A stretch of 64,000 nt of DNA from Salinicoccus roseus (GTDB lineage Bacteria > Bacillota > Bacilli > Staphylococcales > Salinicoccaceae): assembly GCF_003814515.1 (NCBI RefSeq), contig NZ_RKQJ01000002.1, positions 1 through 64,000 of the forward strand, in the 5' to 3' direction. This document shows positions 19,192 through 32,265 of this stretch, piece after piece (within the stretch, counting starts at the first letter, position 1; each line of letters begins with the position of its first letter). A program made the position numbers and the translations under genes. The notes under the pieces are model-generated. The model saw only the letters and a list, made by a program, of their open reading frames with translations, ran no database searches and was not told the origin of the DNA.

Positions 19192-19226
19192 AAGAGGCCC
19201 GATATCATGAAGATATCGGGCCTCTT
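19192..19226. terminator. Bidirectional terminator cls/yidC
   Basis: A perfect 15-bp stem (19192-19206 with 19212-19226), loop ATGAA, with T-rich flank on both strands. It serves convergent cls and yidC. Confidence 0.92.
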
Positions 19227-19240
19227 TGTATATCAATGGA

Positions 19241-20116
19241 TTAAGATTTGTTTTTCTTCTTGCGCTTCTTCTTCGGCATCACTTTAGCATTCTTGATGCG
19301 CTGTTCCTTTTCTGCTTTTTCCCGCTCATGTGCTTCAATGATTGGTGCCATTTCTTCAGCAACCTTATTTTTATAGAAGGTATTCCCTGCCCAAGTCTGG
19401 AAGATCAGGAATACACCACCGACTGCCCAGTATAATGGGAGTGCGGAAGGGGAAATCAATGAAATCCAGATGATCATTATTGGGGAAATGTACATGAACA
19501 GCTGCATCTGCTTGCGCTGTTCTGCAGGCACGAACTGCATGGATACATAGGCCTGTCCAGCATAGACGATACCAGCGATCGCCACCATGAAGAAGTCGAC
19601 TTCCGTCAGATTCATCCATAGGAAGTGCGGGTATTCTGTAATACCGCCTTCGGAAGGGAACCTGAGTGCGAAGTAGAGTGCCATGACGACCGGCATCTGT
19701 ATAAGGATCGGCAGACAGCCCATGTTGAGCGGATTGATGCCGTGCTTCTTGTACAGGGCCATCATTTCCTGCTGTGCTTCCATCTTCTCTTCTTGTGTAG
19801 TCGCAACTTTAGTCTTCTTCTGAATCTCTTCCATTTCAGGTTTGACTATCTTCATCTTTTCACGCATCATCATCTGATTCTTGTATGTACGCATCATGAA
19901 CGGAAAGATTGCCAGACGGACGATAAGGGTAATTACGATGATTGCCAGCCCGTAGTTATTGTTCAGGTTGTCTCCGAGCCAATGCAGCAGTGAATCCATC
20001 GGTTGAACGAATGTATTAAAGAAAAATCCGTTTCTATTTTCTTCCTGAGAATAATCGCACCCGGAAAGTACCAGGACCAGGCCGATCATTATCGGAAAGA
20101 GCCATTTTTTACTCAT
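19241..20116 (-). CDS. yidC: YidC/Oxa1-type membrane protein insertase (lipoprotein)
   Basis: A 291-residue insertase for membrane proteins. It has a lipoprotein signal (MSKKWLFPIMIGLVLVLSGC, lipid-modified Cys about 20), then five membrane helices with the cytoplasmic hairpin between the first two core helices (RTYKNQMMMREKMKIVKPEME). The hydrophilic-groove region follows, and a lysine-rich tail (KVMPKKKRKKKNKS) of the kind that contacts ribosomes. Its start is preceded by GAGGTGAAG. A single gene between terminators. Confidence 0.95.
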   Translation of the reverse strand: MSKKWLFPIMIGLVLVLSGCDYSQEENRNGFFFNTFVQPMDSLLHWLGDNLNNNYGLAIIVITLIVRLAIFPFMMRTYKNQMMMREKMKIVKPEMEEIQKKTKVATTQEEKMEAQQEMMALYKKHGINPLNMGCLPILIQMPVVMALYFALRFPSEGGITEYPHFLWMNLTEVDFFMVAIAGIVYAGQAYVSMQFVPAEQRKQMQLFMYISPIMIIWISLISPSALPLYWAVGGVFLIFQTWAGNTFYKNKVAEEMAPIIEAHEREKAEKEQRIKNAKVMPKKKRKKKNKS

Positions 20117-20291
20117 TTCTTCACCTCAATAATTTGTCTCACATAAGTGAAATTGTAACATAAAAGAGTATCTAAAAAAATCATTTTATGCACCCTGTCG
20201 GATAATAATATATACATATTCGAAATCACTCACAGAATAGTCAACATTTCCTAGGCTTATATAAAAAGTGTGAACGCTTATTTTCATGAAA

Positions 20292-20317
20292 AAAGACCCA
20301 GCTTTTGCTGGGTCTTT
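20292..20317 (-). terminator. Terminator of the LysM/Rpf-like gene
   Basis: An 11-bp stem (20292-20302 with 20307-20317), loop TTTT. On the minus strand it leads into TTTTTTC. It lies about 20 bases after the stop at 20336. Confidence 0.88.
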
Positions 20318-20335
20318 GGAATTGACGGCTCAAAC

Positions 20336-21331
20336 TTACAGTCTTGAACCACATACAGGCCAAGGTTGTGATCCTCTTTGATCAAACAGTATCTGTGCTC
20401 TCTTAGTCTGTTCAGCTGGAGATGCTTGGGAAGGCAGACCGCTGCCACCTACAGAACGCCAAGTTTGAACGTCAAACTGATAGAGGCCGTGATAGAGACC
20501 ATTGGAGCTTACAACACTTGCATTTCCACTGGATTCACATTGTGCAAGCGCGCCCCAGTTCTGGCCACTCGCATTGCTTGAAGTGGATGTAGACTGGTTT
20601 TGGGCTTGTGCTTGGTTACGCTGCTCACGCTCTTGTGCTGCCTGCTCAGCTGCACGTTGTTCTGCTGCTGCCTGTTCAGCTGCACGTTGCTCTTGTGCTG
20701 CCTGCTCAGCTGCACGTTGTTCTTGTGCTGCCTGCTCAGCTGCACGTTGTTCTTGCGCCGCTTGTTCAGCTGCACGTTGCTCTTGTGCTGCCTGCTCAGC
20801 CGCACGTTGCTCTTGTGCTGCCTGCTCAGCTGCACGTTGTTCCTGAACTTCTTCAGAAGGTTGTGCAGGTGCCTGGTTTACTTGCTCAGTCTGTTGAACT
20901 TCCTGAGTTTCCTCAACTTGTGGTGCTTCCACTACAGGTGCCTGTTCTACACTATTGCCTGAAACTGCAAGTGTTTTGCCTGCAAAGATGAGATCTGAAG
21001 AAAGGTTGTTCCATGCTTTAAGATCGGAAACTGTTACATCGAATTGCTGAGCGATTTCAAATAGAGTATCGCCGGACTTGATTTTATATATACCATCTTC
21101 TGCTGGAGCTTCAGCATTCTCTTCATTGCTTACTTCGAGAACCTGACCTGGCAGGATGAGGTTGGATGACAGATTGTTTTCTGATTTGATTGCATCTACT
21201 GTTGTATTGTTTTCATGGGCGATCTGGGAAAGTGTATCACCTTTGTCCACAGTGTGGCTTGCTGCTTCTGCACTGTAAGCAAGAGTTCCTGATACCGCAA
21301 TTGCTGCACCGACTGATAGTACTTTTTTCAT
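20336..21331 (-). CDS. Secreted LysM protein with Rpf-like transglycosylase domain
   Basis: A 331-residue secreted wall protein. In order: signal peptide (1-23, cleavage near AEA-AS); LysM 1 (about 25-70, HTVDKGDTLSQIAHENNTT); LysM 2 (about 82-126, YKIKSGDTLFEIAQQFDVT); a P/Q/E linker; seven 10-residue repeats of EQRAAEQAAQ; a Q/S/T linker; and a C-terminal resuscitation-promoting-factor/transglycosylase-like domain (about 256-331). The last has a likely catalytic Glu in LAQCESSGN, then GLYHGLYQFDVQTWRSVGG and a second Cys near the end. It probably binds and cleaves peptidoglycan. A WalR-type box lies upstream. Confidence 0.85.
   Translation of the reverse strand: MKKVLSVGAAIAVSGTLAYSAEAASHTVDKGDTLSQIAHENNTTVDAIKSENNLSSNLILPGQVLEVSNEENAEAPAEDGIYKIKSGDTLFEIAQQFDVTVSDLKAWNNLSSDLIFAGKTLAVSGNSVEQAPVVEAPQVEETQEVQQTEQVNQAPAQPSEEVQEQRAAEQAAQEQRAAEQAAQEQRAAEQAAQEQRAAEQAAQEQRAAEQAAQEQRAAEQAAAEQRAAEQAAQEREQRNQAQAQNQSTSTSSNASGQNWGALAQCESSGNASVVSSNGLYHGLYQFDVQTWRSVGGSGLPSQASPAEQTKRAQILFDQRGSQPWPVCGSRL
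20633..20842 (-). repeat. Seven tandem 30-bp coding repeats
   Basis: Seven copies of a 30-bp unit within the LysM/Rpf-like gene, each encoding a variant of EQRAAEQAAQ. Units differ at a few, mostly synonymous, positions. One copy ends in AAA instead of AAQ. The heptad-like A/Q/E/R composition suggests a helical spacer. The number may vary between strains by slippage. Confidence 0.95.
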
Positions 21332-21698
21332 AGTTAAAATTTCCTCCCGTTAATCCCTTAATTGGATCTCTGTTTTATCAACTGTTTAGTACTATATCAG
21401 AGATAAACATTTCGTAGGTTACAGGAATATAAAATAAAACGGGCTCTTTTACAGTCGTATTACAGAAATATTTCCTGCCATGATACATTATTGCAACAAT
21501 AGTGTAGAATTATAACTCAGCCATTAAGCTACTGATGAATCACCCCTGCATACTATTAAAGAAGGCTCTACGACAGGCTTGTCAACTGGGCTGGAGATTC
21601 AGCCCAGTGATTTGAATAGTCTATATTGTCTGATATCCGTAATAAATCATATGTAATATGTAATAAAAGAATGCATTCATTTTATTTGAAGTGCAAAA
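21332..21698. other. Intergenic region upstream of the LysM/Rpf-like gene
   Basis: No gene is visible here. On the minus strand it holds a WalR-like box (21448-21464), a ribosome site GGGAGG before the LysM gene, a perfect inverted repeat ACTGGGCTG-N6-CAGCCCAGT (21585-21593 with 21600-21608), and a -35-like TTGACA (21585-21580) followed after 19 bp by TTTAAT. The inverted repeat touches that -35, as an operator might. I looked for a ydaO-type (c-di-AMP) riboswitch, common before such genes, and did not find its core motifs. Confidence 0.45.
21448..21464 (-). promoter_or_regulatory. WalR-type binding site
   Basis: The minus strand reads TGTAAT-ACGAC-TGTAAA, an exact fit to the WalR (YycF) direct repeat TGTWAH-N5-TGTWAH. 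It lies 117-133 bases upstream of the LysM/Rpf-like gene. WalKR controls autolysins and transglycosylases in Staphylococcus and Bacillus, so the target type fits. Confidence 0.65.
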
Positions 21699-21746
21699 AA
21701 GCTCTGCATCAGGCTTGACCGCAGCGTTCAGCCTTGCGCAGAGCTT
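21699..21746 (-). terminator. Terminator of ssb
   Basis: Outer arms 21699-21707 and 21738-21746 (9 bp) with an inner AGGCT/AGCCT pairing (21711-21715 with 21730-21734). On the minus strand it is followed by TTTTTT. A long, branched intrinsic terminator for the ssb gene 50 bp upstream. Confidence 0.8.
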
Positions 21747-21794
21747 GGTGAGTAGTGTGAGTGTAGAATATAGATTGAGTGGTGTGCATATGTT

Positions 21795-22382
21795 TCAGGC
21801 AAGGGCTTTTGTTTTTCGGTCATGGTTGTCTCTGTTGGTTCTGGTATGTGTACTCTTTGATTCCTTTACCGGCTTGTCACCATGTTCAGCCAGTATCTTC
21901 TCCAATGGTTCCAGGTGAGTATCTTTCGGCCCGACCGGGCGCCCGTCGTCCTCCCCTTTTTCCAATGTATGGACAGCTCTTTCGCCGATGTAGTCCCATT
22001 GATCGTAATGCCTCACAGCATCATTGATCATTTTGGAAGGATTGGTCATATCCTTCTGATCCTTCATCTTGTCCGGCAGGCACTTCACATTCTCTGCCCA
22101 TATCTCCATCCTGTACTCCTTCTCCCCTTCGGATGTAGTATAGACGGTTGTCGCCACCTGGCCACTGACGCAAAGAATATCCCCTTCTTTTGATTCTGAA
22201 AGTACTTTGGGTATTGCTTTACCGAAAGCCTTGCAGTAAATGAAATGGACCTCCTTCGGTTTCCTTTCATCTTTCGGCACTCTGACTGTTGCTATAATGA
22301 ATGAATTGACACTTCCATTCGCTGTCTTCTGCAAAGTGACGTTCCTCACAAGTTCTCCCACAAGCAGCACTTTGTTCATCAT
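21795..22382 (-). CDS. ssbB: Single-stranded DNA-binding protein (SsbB-like)
   Basis: A 195-residue protein with an N-terminal OB-fold (about 1-105: MNKVLLVGELVRNVTLQKT, FIYCKAFGKAI, GDILCVSGQVATTVY). The longer, charged C-terminal region lacks the acidic DDDIPF-type tip of the main replicative SSB. It matches the secondary SSB that lies next to ywpF in staphylococci and bacilli, where it is associated with competence. Two adjacent ATG codons follow GGGGGGTGG; either could be used. Confidence 0.82.
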   Translation of the reverse strand: MMNKVLLVGELVRNVTLQKTANGSVNSFIIATVRVPKDERKPKEVHFIYCKAFGKAIPKVLSESKEGDILCVSGQVATTVYTTSEGEKEYRMEIWAENVKCLPDKMKDQKDMTNPSKMINDAVRHYDQWDYIGERAVHTLEKGEDDGRPVGPKDTHLEPLEKILAEHGDKPVKESKSTHTRTNRDNHDRKTKALA

Positions 22383-22572
22383 GTATCCACCCCCCTTCTG
22401 AATCTAAGATATAGTCAGGAGAAATTTTTTGCAAAACACGGAAATTTGATTTTATATTCATTTTCTTTACAATTGAAATATATCTGATGCTGATTCACGT
22501 TATAATGGGGATAAGACCTGTACATTATGCATTTTTTGAAGATATGCATCATTTTTCGAAAGGGGAATTCAG

Positions 22573-22998
22573 ATGAAGTCTTTTAAAGTTGTGGAATTGA
22601 AACTTGAACATGAAAATAATTTCATAATCCTGGATCTGATTGACGGCATCATCATAAATAAAGAAAAGCAGGAAGACCCTTGGCTGGTCGAAATCTCAAC
22701 TTCAACCGACTTCAAGGATATACTCGAGGACCATGTCGGTACCGAGATGGAAATGCTTGTGACCATCACACGCCATTCCAACGAACCTGCCAGATTCAAA
22801 GGGGTCTTTAACGAAATGAATGAAATTGATAATGCATTGTCCCTGATCTTCAATGGCAAAATCATCGTTCAGGGCCCACACTATGCAGAAGACCTCCTGT
22901 CCCACCTGCTTGATGAAGGCTATGAGCAGGAAAAACTGCTCAATGAATTCAAAGCGATGATGGAATCGAAGGCCGAAATAAAAACATCCGATGACTAA
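22573..22998 (+). CDS. ywpF: YwpF-family protein
   Basis: A 141-residue soluble protein of the YwpF family, acidic, with alternating beta strands in the first 110 residues and a helical end. No biochemical function is established. ATG at 22573 follows AAAGGGG. It faces fabZ, and its last codons (ending KTSDD) lie inside the shared terminator palindrome. Neighbours ssbB and fabZ match the order in other Staphylococcaceae and Bacillus. Confidence 0.85.
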   Translation: MKSFKVVELKLEHENNFIILDLIDGIIINKEKQEDPWLVEISTSTDFKDILEDHVGTEMEMLVTITRHSNEPARFKGVFNEMNEIDNALSLIFNGKIIVQGPHYAEDLLSHLLDEGYEQEKLLNEFKAMMESKAEIKTSDD

Positions 22999-23017
22999 TC
23001 TAGTCATCGGATGTTTT
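22981..23017. terminator. Palindromic terminator overlapping both ywpF and fabZ ends
   Basis: Two perfect 17-base arms (22981-22997 and 23001-23017) with a 3-base centre, flanked by A/T runs on both sides. It contains the stop codons of both convergent genes (TAA at 22996-22998 on plus, TAG at 23002-23000 on minus) and their last five sense codons. Confidence 0.88.
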
Positions 23018-23443
23018 ATTATCCTGAATCGCAAAAGTGATCTCACATTTGCAGGCAATTTCACCATCGACAGTGGCGACAGCATCGCCCTTGCCGATCG
23101 GCCCCCTCAACTTTGTGATTTCCACTGAGAGTTCCAAAGTATCTCCAGGTGTCACCTGTCTTTTGAACTTGCATTTGTCGATGCCGGCAAAGAATGCGAG
23201 CTTTCCTTTGAAACGCTCTTCCTGCAGCAGGGCGACGGCACCAGTCTGGGCCAGCGCCTCAACGATGAGCACGCCTGGCATTACTGCATATTCAGGGAAA
23301 TGGCCCTGGAAGAATGGTTCGTTTCCGGATACCTGCTTGATTCCCGAGCATTTGACTCCAGGCTCTATTTCAGTCACCCTGTCGATCAGGAGAAACGGGG
23401 GGCGATGCGGAATTACCGCCTTGATCTGGTCATACGTCAGCAT
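23000..23443 (-). CDS. fabZ: 3-hydroxyacyl-[acyl-carrier-protein] dehydratase FabZ
   Basis: A 147-residue hot-dog-fold dehydratase of fatty acid elongation. Catalytic histidine is in [26 protein letters not shown], with the glutamate further along the same helix. The N-terminal [19 protein letters not shown] is typical. It follows epuA by 4 bp on the minus strand, downstream of murA. The C-terminus KTSDD equals that of convergent ywpF because both are coded by one palindrome. Confidence 0.96.
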   Translation of the reverse strand: MLTYDQIKAVIPHRPPFLLIDRVTEIEPGVKCSGIKQVSGNEPFFQGHFPEYAVMPGVLIVEALAQTGAVALLQEERFKGKLAFFAGIDKCKFKRQVTPGDTLELSVEITKLRGPIGKGDAVATVDGEIACKCEITFAIQDNKTSDD

Positions 23444-23447
23444 ATAA

Positions 23448-23636
23448 TCATTCCTTGGTCATATTTATGATGTGTTCCCATGTTTCAATACGGAATACTT
23501 CCATAGGATTGTCCAGAATGCCATACCCTATCATCAATCCGCCAAAGAAGACGATGATTGCAATATAGATGAAGAGCAGAACTCTGATGATCAGCGGGAA
23601 CCTGCGGTGGACTAGCTTTTTTGATTGCTCGGCCAT
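23448..23636 (-). CDS. EpuA-like small membrane protein (DNA-directed RNA polymerase subunit beta family)
   Basis: A 62-residue protein with a basic N-terminus (KKLVHRRFP), one long hydrophobic helix (about 14-42) and a short amphipathic end. It fits the EpuA family (PF11772), often mislabelled as an RNA polymerase subunit, encoded between murA and fabZ in staphylococci. Function is not established. It lies 12 bp after murA and 4 bp before fabZ, so it is almost certainly cotranscribed. Confidence 0.78.
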   Translation of the reverse strand: MAEQSKKLVHRRFPLIIRVLLFIYIAIIVFFGGLMIGYGILDNPMEVFRIETWEHIINMTKE

Positions 23637-23648
23637 AAAACTACCTCT

Positions 23649-24941
23649 TTATTTCGAAGATGTCACACTTTCCTGTGTGGAACTTTCACCTGTCCGTTCT
23701 ATGTCAGCGCCAAGCTGTTCAAGCTTCTTATGAAAATCGACATATCCACGATCGAGGTGCTTTAATTCAGTAACTACAGTATACCCTTCTGCAGCCAAAC
23801 CTGCAAGAATCAGGGCGGCAGCGGCCCTAAGGTCCGTCGCCTTTACCCGTCCACCGGATAGTTTCCTGCCGCCTTTGATGAATGCGTGGTTCTCTTCGAC
23901 AGTGATGTCGGCGTCCATATTCCTGAACTCGTTCACATGCATGAACCTGTTCTCAAAAATTGTTTCAGTAATCACACTCGTACCGTTGACTGTGGCAAGC
24001 AGCGCCATCAGCTGACTCTGCATATCAGTCGGAAATCCCGGATGCGGGAGGGTCTTTGCCTTGATGGGCTTCAAATATTCACCCGGTATGACACGCACAC
24101 TCTTCCCTTCCTCTTCAATACGTACGCCCATCTCTTCAAGTTTGGAGATGAGTGCTGTAAGATGGTCCGCAATGACATTATCCAGGACGATTTCACTTCT
24201 TGTGATTGCCCCGGCAATCATGAATGTACCTGCTTCAATCCTGTCTGGGATGACGGTATGGTCCACCCCTTTAAGGACTTCTACACCTTCAATCGTAATA
24301 TGGCCTGTACCGGCACCCGATACACGGCCCCCCATGGCATTGATATAATTGGCCAGGTCTTCAATCTCAGGTTCTCTGGCCGCATTCTCCAGTTCCGTCA
24401 CACCTTCGGCAAGACTCGCAGCCATCATCAGGTTCTGTGTTGCACCCACACTCGGGAAATCGAGGTAGATCTTCGCACCTTTCAGACGGTCTTCGACCTT
24501 CCCTTCGAAGCTGCCGTCCACCGTTCGGAATGTGACTCCCATCTTCTCCAGGCCTTTGATGTGCTGCTCCACTGGCCTGGAGCCTATCGCACATCCTCCC
24601 GGCATGGCGACATTGCAATACCCGTAACGGCCGAGCAGCGGTCCCATGACCAGCATGCTTGCACGCATCTTGCTTACCAGGTTGAATGGTGCATCACAGC
24701 TCAGTTCACCACTCGCATCGATGGCAACCGTCTTATCGCCCAGCTCCACAGATGCACCGAGATGTTCCAGCAATGCACTCAATGTGCCTACATCGGAAAG
24801 ATTGGGTACATTATGTAGCTTTGATACCCCTTCACTTGCAAGCAACGATGCAGTTAAAATCGGCAGTACGGCATTTTTTGAACCTTCTATTTCTACAGAA
24901 CCCGAAAGTTTATTTCCACCTTTAACAATTATAGAATCCAT
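23649..24941 (-). CDS. murA: UDP-N-acetylglucosamine 1-carboxyvinyltransferase (MurA)
   Basis: A 430-residue EPSP-synthase-fold enzyme catalysing the first committed step of peptidoglycan synthesis. The catalytic, fosfomycin-reactive cysteine is in [14 protein letters not shown]. The N-terminal [19 protein letters not shown] and C-terminal [17 protein letters not shown] are typical. ATG at 24941 has GGAGTGA about 6 bases before it; a GTG three codons upstream overlaps this site. This is the copy adjacent to the atp operon; a paralogue lies at 41686-42954. Confidence 0.96.
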   Translation of the reverse strand: MDSIIVKGGNKLSGSVEIEGSKNAVLPILTASLLASEGVSKLHNVPNLSDVGTLSALLEHLGASVELGDKTVAIDASGELSCDAPFNLVSKMRASMLVMGPLLGRYGYCNVAMPGGCAIGSRPVEQHIKGLEKMGVTFRTVDGSFEGKVEDRLKGAKIYLDFPSVGATQNLMMAASLAEGVTELENAAREPEIEDLANYINAMGGRVSGAGTGHITIEGVEVLKGVDHTVIPDRIEAGTFMIAGAITRSEIVLDNVIADHLTALISKLEEMGVRIEEEGKSVRVIPGEYLKPIKAKTLPHPGFPTDMQSQLMALLATVNGTSVITETIFENRFMHVNEFRNMDADITVEENHAFIKGGRKLSGGRVKATDLRAAAALILAGLAAEGYTVVTELKHLDRGYVDFHKKLEQLGADIERTGESSTQESVTSSK

Positions 24942-25018
24942 TTCACTCACTCCATACTTTTACTTACGATACACTATTCACTATTTTAAAGATGTATAAA
25001 CATGTTTGCAAAGCATAA

Positions 25019-25252
25019 CTAAAATAGAAGCGATGCTTCCTGCACCAACCGGAAGAAGTCCATGATGAAATTGCTGAGCGCGCTCCCGAGAAGCACTGCG
25101 GCAAGTATGATGAACAGCCTGATCCGCCCTGTTTCACCTTTTTTGAACCAGCTGTCGATATTCAATGCCCCAAGCACCCAGAAAGCAAAAACGACACAAA
25201 ACATATGAAGAACGATATGCATAAAGGCCAATTGGGAAAACAACATCTTCAT
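25019..25252 (-). CDS. ywzB: YwzB-like DUF1146 membrane protein
   Basis: A 77-residue protein with two hydrophobic helices (about 8-30 and 45-68) separated by a charged loop (DSWFKKGETGRIR). It fits DUF1146/YwzB, found between the atp operon and murA in Bacillus and staphylococci. No function is known. It follows the atp terminator, so it probably has its own start or depends on read-through. Confidence 0.8.
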   Translation of the reverse strand: MKMLFSQLAFMHIVLHMFCVVFAFWVLGALNIDSWFKKGETGRIRLFIILAAVLLGSALSNFIMDFFRLVQEASLLF

Positions 25253-25267
25253 TCACCTACTAAAAAA

Positions 25268-25285
25268 CCCGGGCCGAAGCCCGGG
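25268..25285 (-). terminator. Terminator of the atp operon
   Basis: A GC-only stem CCCGGGC/GCCCGGG (25268-25274 with 25279-25285) with a CGAA loop (TTCG on the transcribed strand), followed on the minus strand by TTTTTTA. A very stable tetraloop terminator 8 bp after atpC. Confidence 0.92.
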
Positions 25286-25293
25286 TGGATTTA

Positions 25294-25701
25294 TTAACTA
25301 TGTTTTGATACATCCAATCGGTTGATTGCACGGCGCAATGCCAATTCAGCACGATACCGGTCGACTTTTTCATCGCGTTCCTGCTGGAGCAGTGATTCGG
25401 CACGCTCTTTGGCCTGCTTGGCACGCTCTGTATCTATATCTTCTGCGAATTCACCAGCCTGTACCAATACTGAAACCTTTTCAGGACGTATTTCGACAAA
25501 GCCATCTGTTACTGCAAAGTATTCAAACTGGCCATCTATCTTTGCTCGCAGACTGCCAATCTTCAGTGCAGCAACCGTCGGGACGTGGCCGGCCATGACG
25601 CCGATCTCACCCTGTTTGGTCTGGAGTATAATAATTTCACAGTCCTCTTCATTGAATACGGAACCGTTTGGTGTAACTACATCCAGTGCAATTGTACTCA
25701 T
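25294..25701 (-). CDS. atpC: ATP synthase F1 subunit epsilon
   Basis: A 135-residue epsilon subunit with an N-terminal beta-sandwich (about 1-85: TIALDVVTPNGSVFNEEDCE, GEIGVMAGHVPTVAALKIG, FAVTDGFVEI) and a two-helix C-terminal arm (about 88-135) that can restrain rotation. Last gene of the operon atpIBEFHAGDC, 18 bp after atpD. Confidence 0.96.
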   Translation of the reverse strand: MSTIALDVVTPNGSVFNEEDCEIIILQTKQGEIGVMAGHVPTVAALKIGSLRAKIDGQFEYFAVTDGFVEIRPEKVSVLVQAGEFAEDIDTERAKQAKERAESLLQQERDEKVDRYRAELALRRAINRLDVSKHS

Positions 25702-25719
25702 TTGCTAACCCTCCCGATT

Positions 25720-28042
<2,323 letters not shown>

Positions 28043-28056
28043 TTATTCTATATTCA

Positions 28057-29577
<1,521 letters not shown>

Positions 29578-29588
29578 TCACTCCTTAA

Positions 29589-30131
29589 TTAGCTATTAGT
29601 ACTTTCTCTGAACCGATTCTTCAAATCAGACAACTGTGTATTCAATGAGCCGTCATAGACTTTCGTGCCGATGAATACGCGGATGCCTCCGATCAGTTCC
29701 TCGTTGACCTTATTCTCTATAAGCAGTTTTGAAAGACCCGTCTTTTTGATGAAGACTTTTCCGATACCTTCAATTTCTTCTTCAGAGAGTGGGTAAACCG
29801 ATTCTATTACTACATTTTCCTGTTTGTAGTGTGCATTGTAGTTCTGTATGAAATGATCATGGATTGCTTCAACCTCAGAAAACCTGTTGCGGTCCGAGAG
29901 AATGAGGAGCATGTTGCGGAGCGGTTCGGAAACACTGTCAAAAGTCTTTGCCACCGCCTCCCGACGACTGTCCCTGGGAACTTTCGGGTTGTTCATGAAA
30001 GTCAGGAACTCAGGAGTATTCCGCACTGCTTTGACCACTTCGTCAAAGTCCGCCTTGGCCTCATCCAGGCGTCCGGCATCCTTCACGGTACTGAACAAAG
30101 CCTGGGAATATTTTTGAGCTGAGTTAGCCAT
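29589..30131 (-). CDS. atpH: ATP synthase F1 subunit delta (OSCP)
   Basis: A 180-residue delta subunit joining F1 to the b-subunit stalk. It has a helical N-terminal domain (AQKYSQALFSTVKDAGRLDE) and the C-terminal signature LIENKVNEELIGGIRVFIG. Its ATG overlaps the last base of the atpF stop region (1-bp overlap at 30131), implying coupled translation. Confidence 0.95.
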   Translation of the reverse strand: MANSAQKYSQALFSTVKDAGRLDEAKADFDEVVKAVRNTPEFLTFMNNPKVPRDSRREAVAKTFDSVSEPLRNMLLILSDRNRFSEVEAIHDHFIQNYNAHYKQENVVIESVYPLSEEEIEGIGKVFIKKTGLSKLLIENKVNEELIGGIRVFIGTKVYDGSLNTQLSDLKNRFRESTNS

Positions 30132-30646
30132 TATTTACCCCCTGCTTCCTGTAGATACCTTGCAACCAGATCTTTCTGATCCTGCTGATTGATCTCTTTG
30201 GAAATCATCTTCTCTGCAATCAGGACGGAGATGTCGCCCACCTGATCATTGATATCACGGATTGCTTTTTCTTTTTCTCTTTCGATATCTGCCTTGGCAG
30301 CTTCCATCATCTGGTTGGCACGCGTGTTTGCGTCATGGATGATCGCTTCCTGCTCTTTCTTCGCCTGCTGTTTTGCATTATCCATCATTTCGGATATTTC
30401 AGCCTGCGTTTCCCTGAGCACTGCTTCATTTTCTTCCTTAAGCTTTACAGCTTCCATCCTGCGCTGCTCTGCATCATCTATTTCCGAGTGAATCAACTGT
30501 TCACGCTCATCCATGACTTTCTTGAGCGGCTTCCATACGAAGTATGAAAGGGCTCCGAGAAGTACGAGGAAAGTGAGCAGCTGTATCAGACTGTTACCGA
30601 TTGCCGCCGGAACTGTGTCCGTAGCTCCTAATATAAGAAATTCCAC
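30131..30646 (-). CDS. atpF: ATP synthase F0 subunit b
   Basis: A 171-residue stator subunit with one N-terminal membrane helix (about 15-37), then a long charged coiled-coil ([19 protein letters not shown] onward) rich in E, A, K and Q reaching delta. A single b gene, as in other Firmicutes. Confidence 0.95.
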   Translation of the reverse strand: MEFLILGATDTVPAAIGNSLIQLLTFLVLLGALSYFVWKPLKKVMDEREQLIHSEIDDAEQRRMEAVKLKEENEAVLRETQAEISEMMDNAKQQAKKEQEAIIHDANTRANQMMEAAKADIEREKEKAIRDINDQVGDISVLIAEKMISKEINQQDQKDLVARYLQEAGGK

Positions 30647-30745
30647 CTATGTACACTCCTTTCGCGAGAGTTTCATTCTGATTTCATAGTCGACATAATA
30701 AGAGGGCGAAATCTTGATAGAAGACTTCGCCAGATGTAACGATTC

Positions 30746-30979
<234 letters not shown>

Positions 30980-31014
30980 CTAAATATTTTTGAAAGTTTG
31001 ATTTGAATTATATA

Positions 31015-32125
<1,111 letters not shown>

Positions 32126-32179
32126 TGTCTCCTAGTGTATTCTGCGGCTTTGGCTGTAAACCGTTACATTACTCTTGTA

Positions 32180-32208
32180 ATGATATCTGTTTGTATTTTT
32201 TATGTCAA
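32180..32208 (-). promoter_or_regulatory. Promoter of the atp operon
   Basis: Minus-strand -35 TTGACA (32208-32203), exact 17-bp spacer, -10 TATCAT (32185-32180). The leader then contains a small hairpin (ATTAC/GTAAT) before atpI. A strong sigma-A promoter placed at the operon start. Confidence 0.82.
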
Positions 32209-32265
32209 TATTAGGGATGGATTTATTTATTCCGCCACCATCCCCGACATATTATGGACATAATT

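Noticed and set aside
20633-20842. Evenly spaced 30-bp repeats, as in a CRISPR array
   Set aside because: The copies are contiguous with no spacers and are in frame within the LysM/Rpf-like gene, coding EQRAAEQAAQ units.
20502-20962. Open plus-strand frames rich in Ala, Cys and Ser over the repeat
   Set aside because: They are complementary-strand shadows of the low-complexity repeat and have no ribosome site.
21332-21698. A ydaO-type c-di-AMP riboswitch upstream of the LysM/Rpf-like gene
   Set aside because: Such genes often carry one, but I could not find the conserved core segments on the minus strand; only hairpins and protein-site motifs are present.
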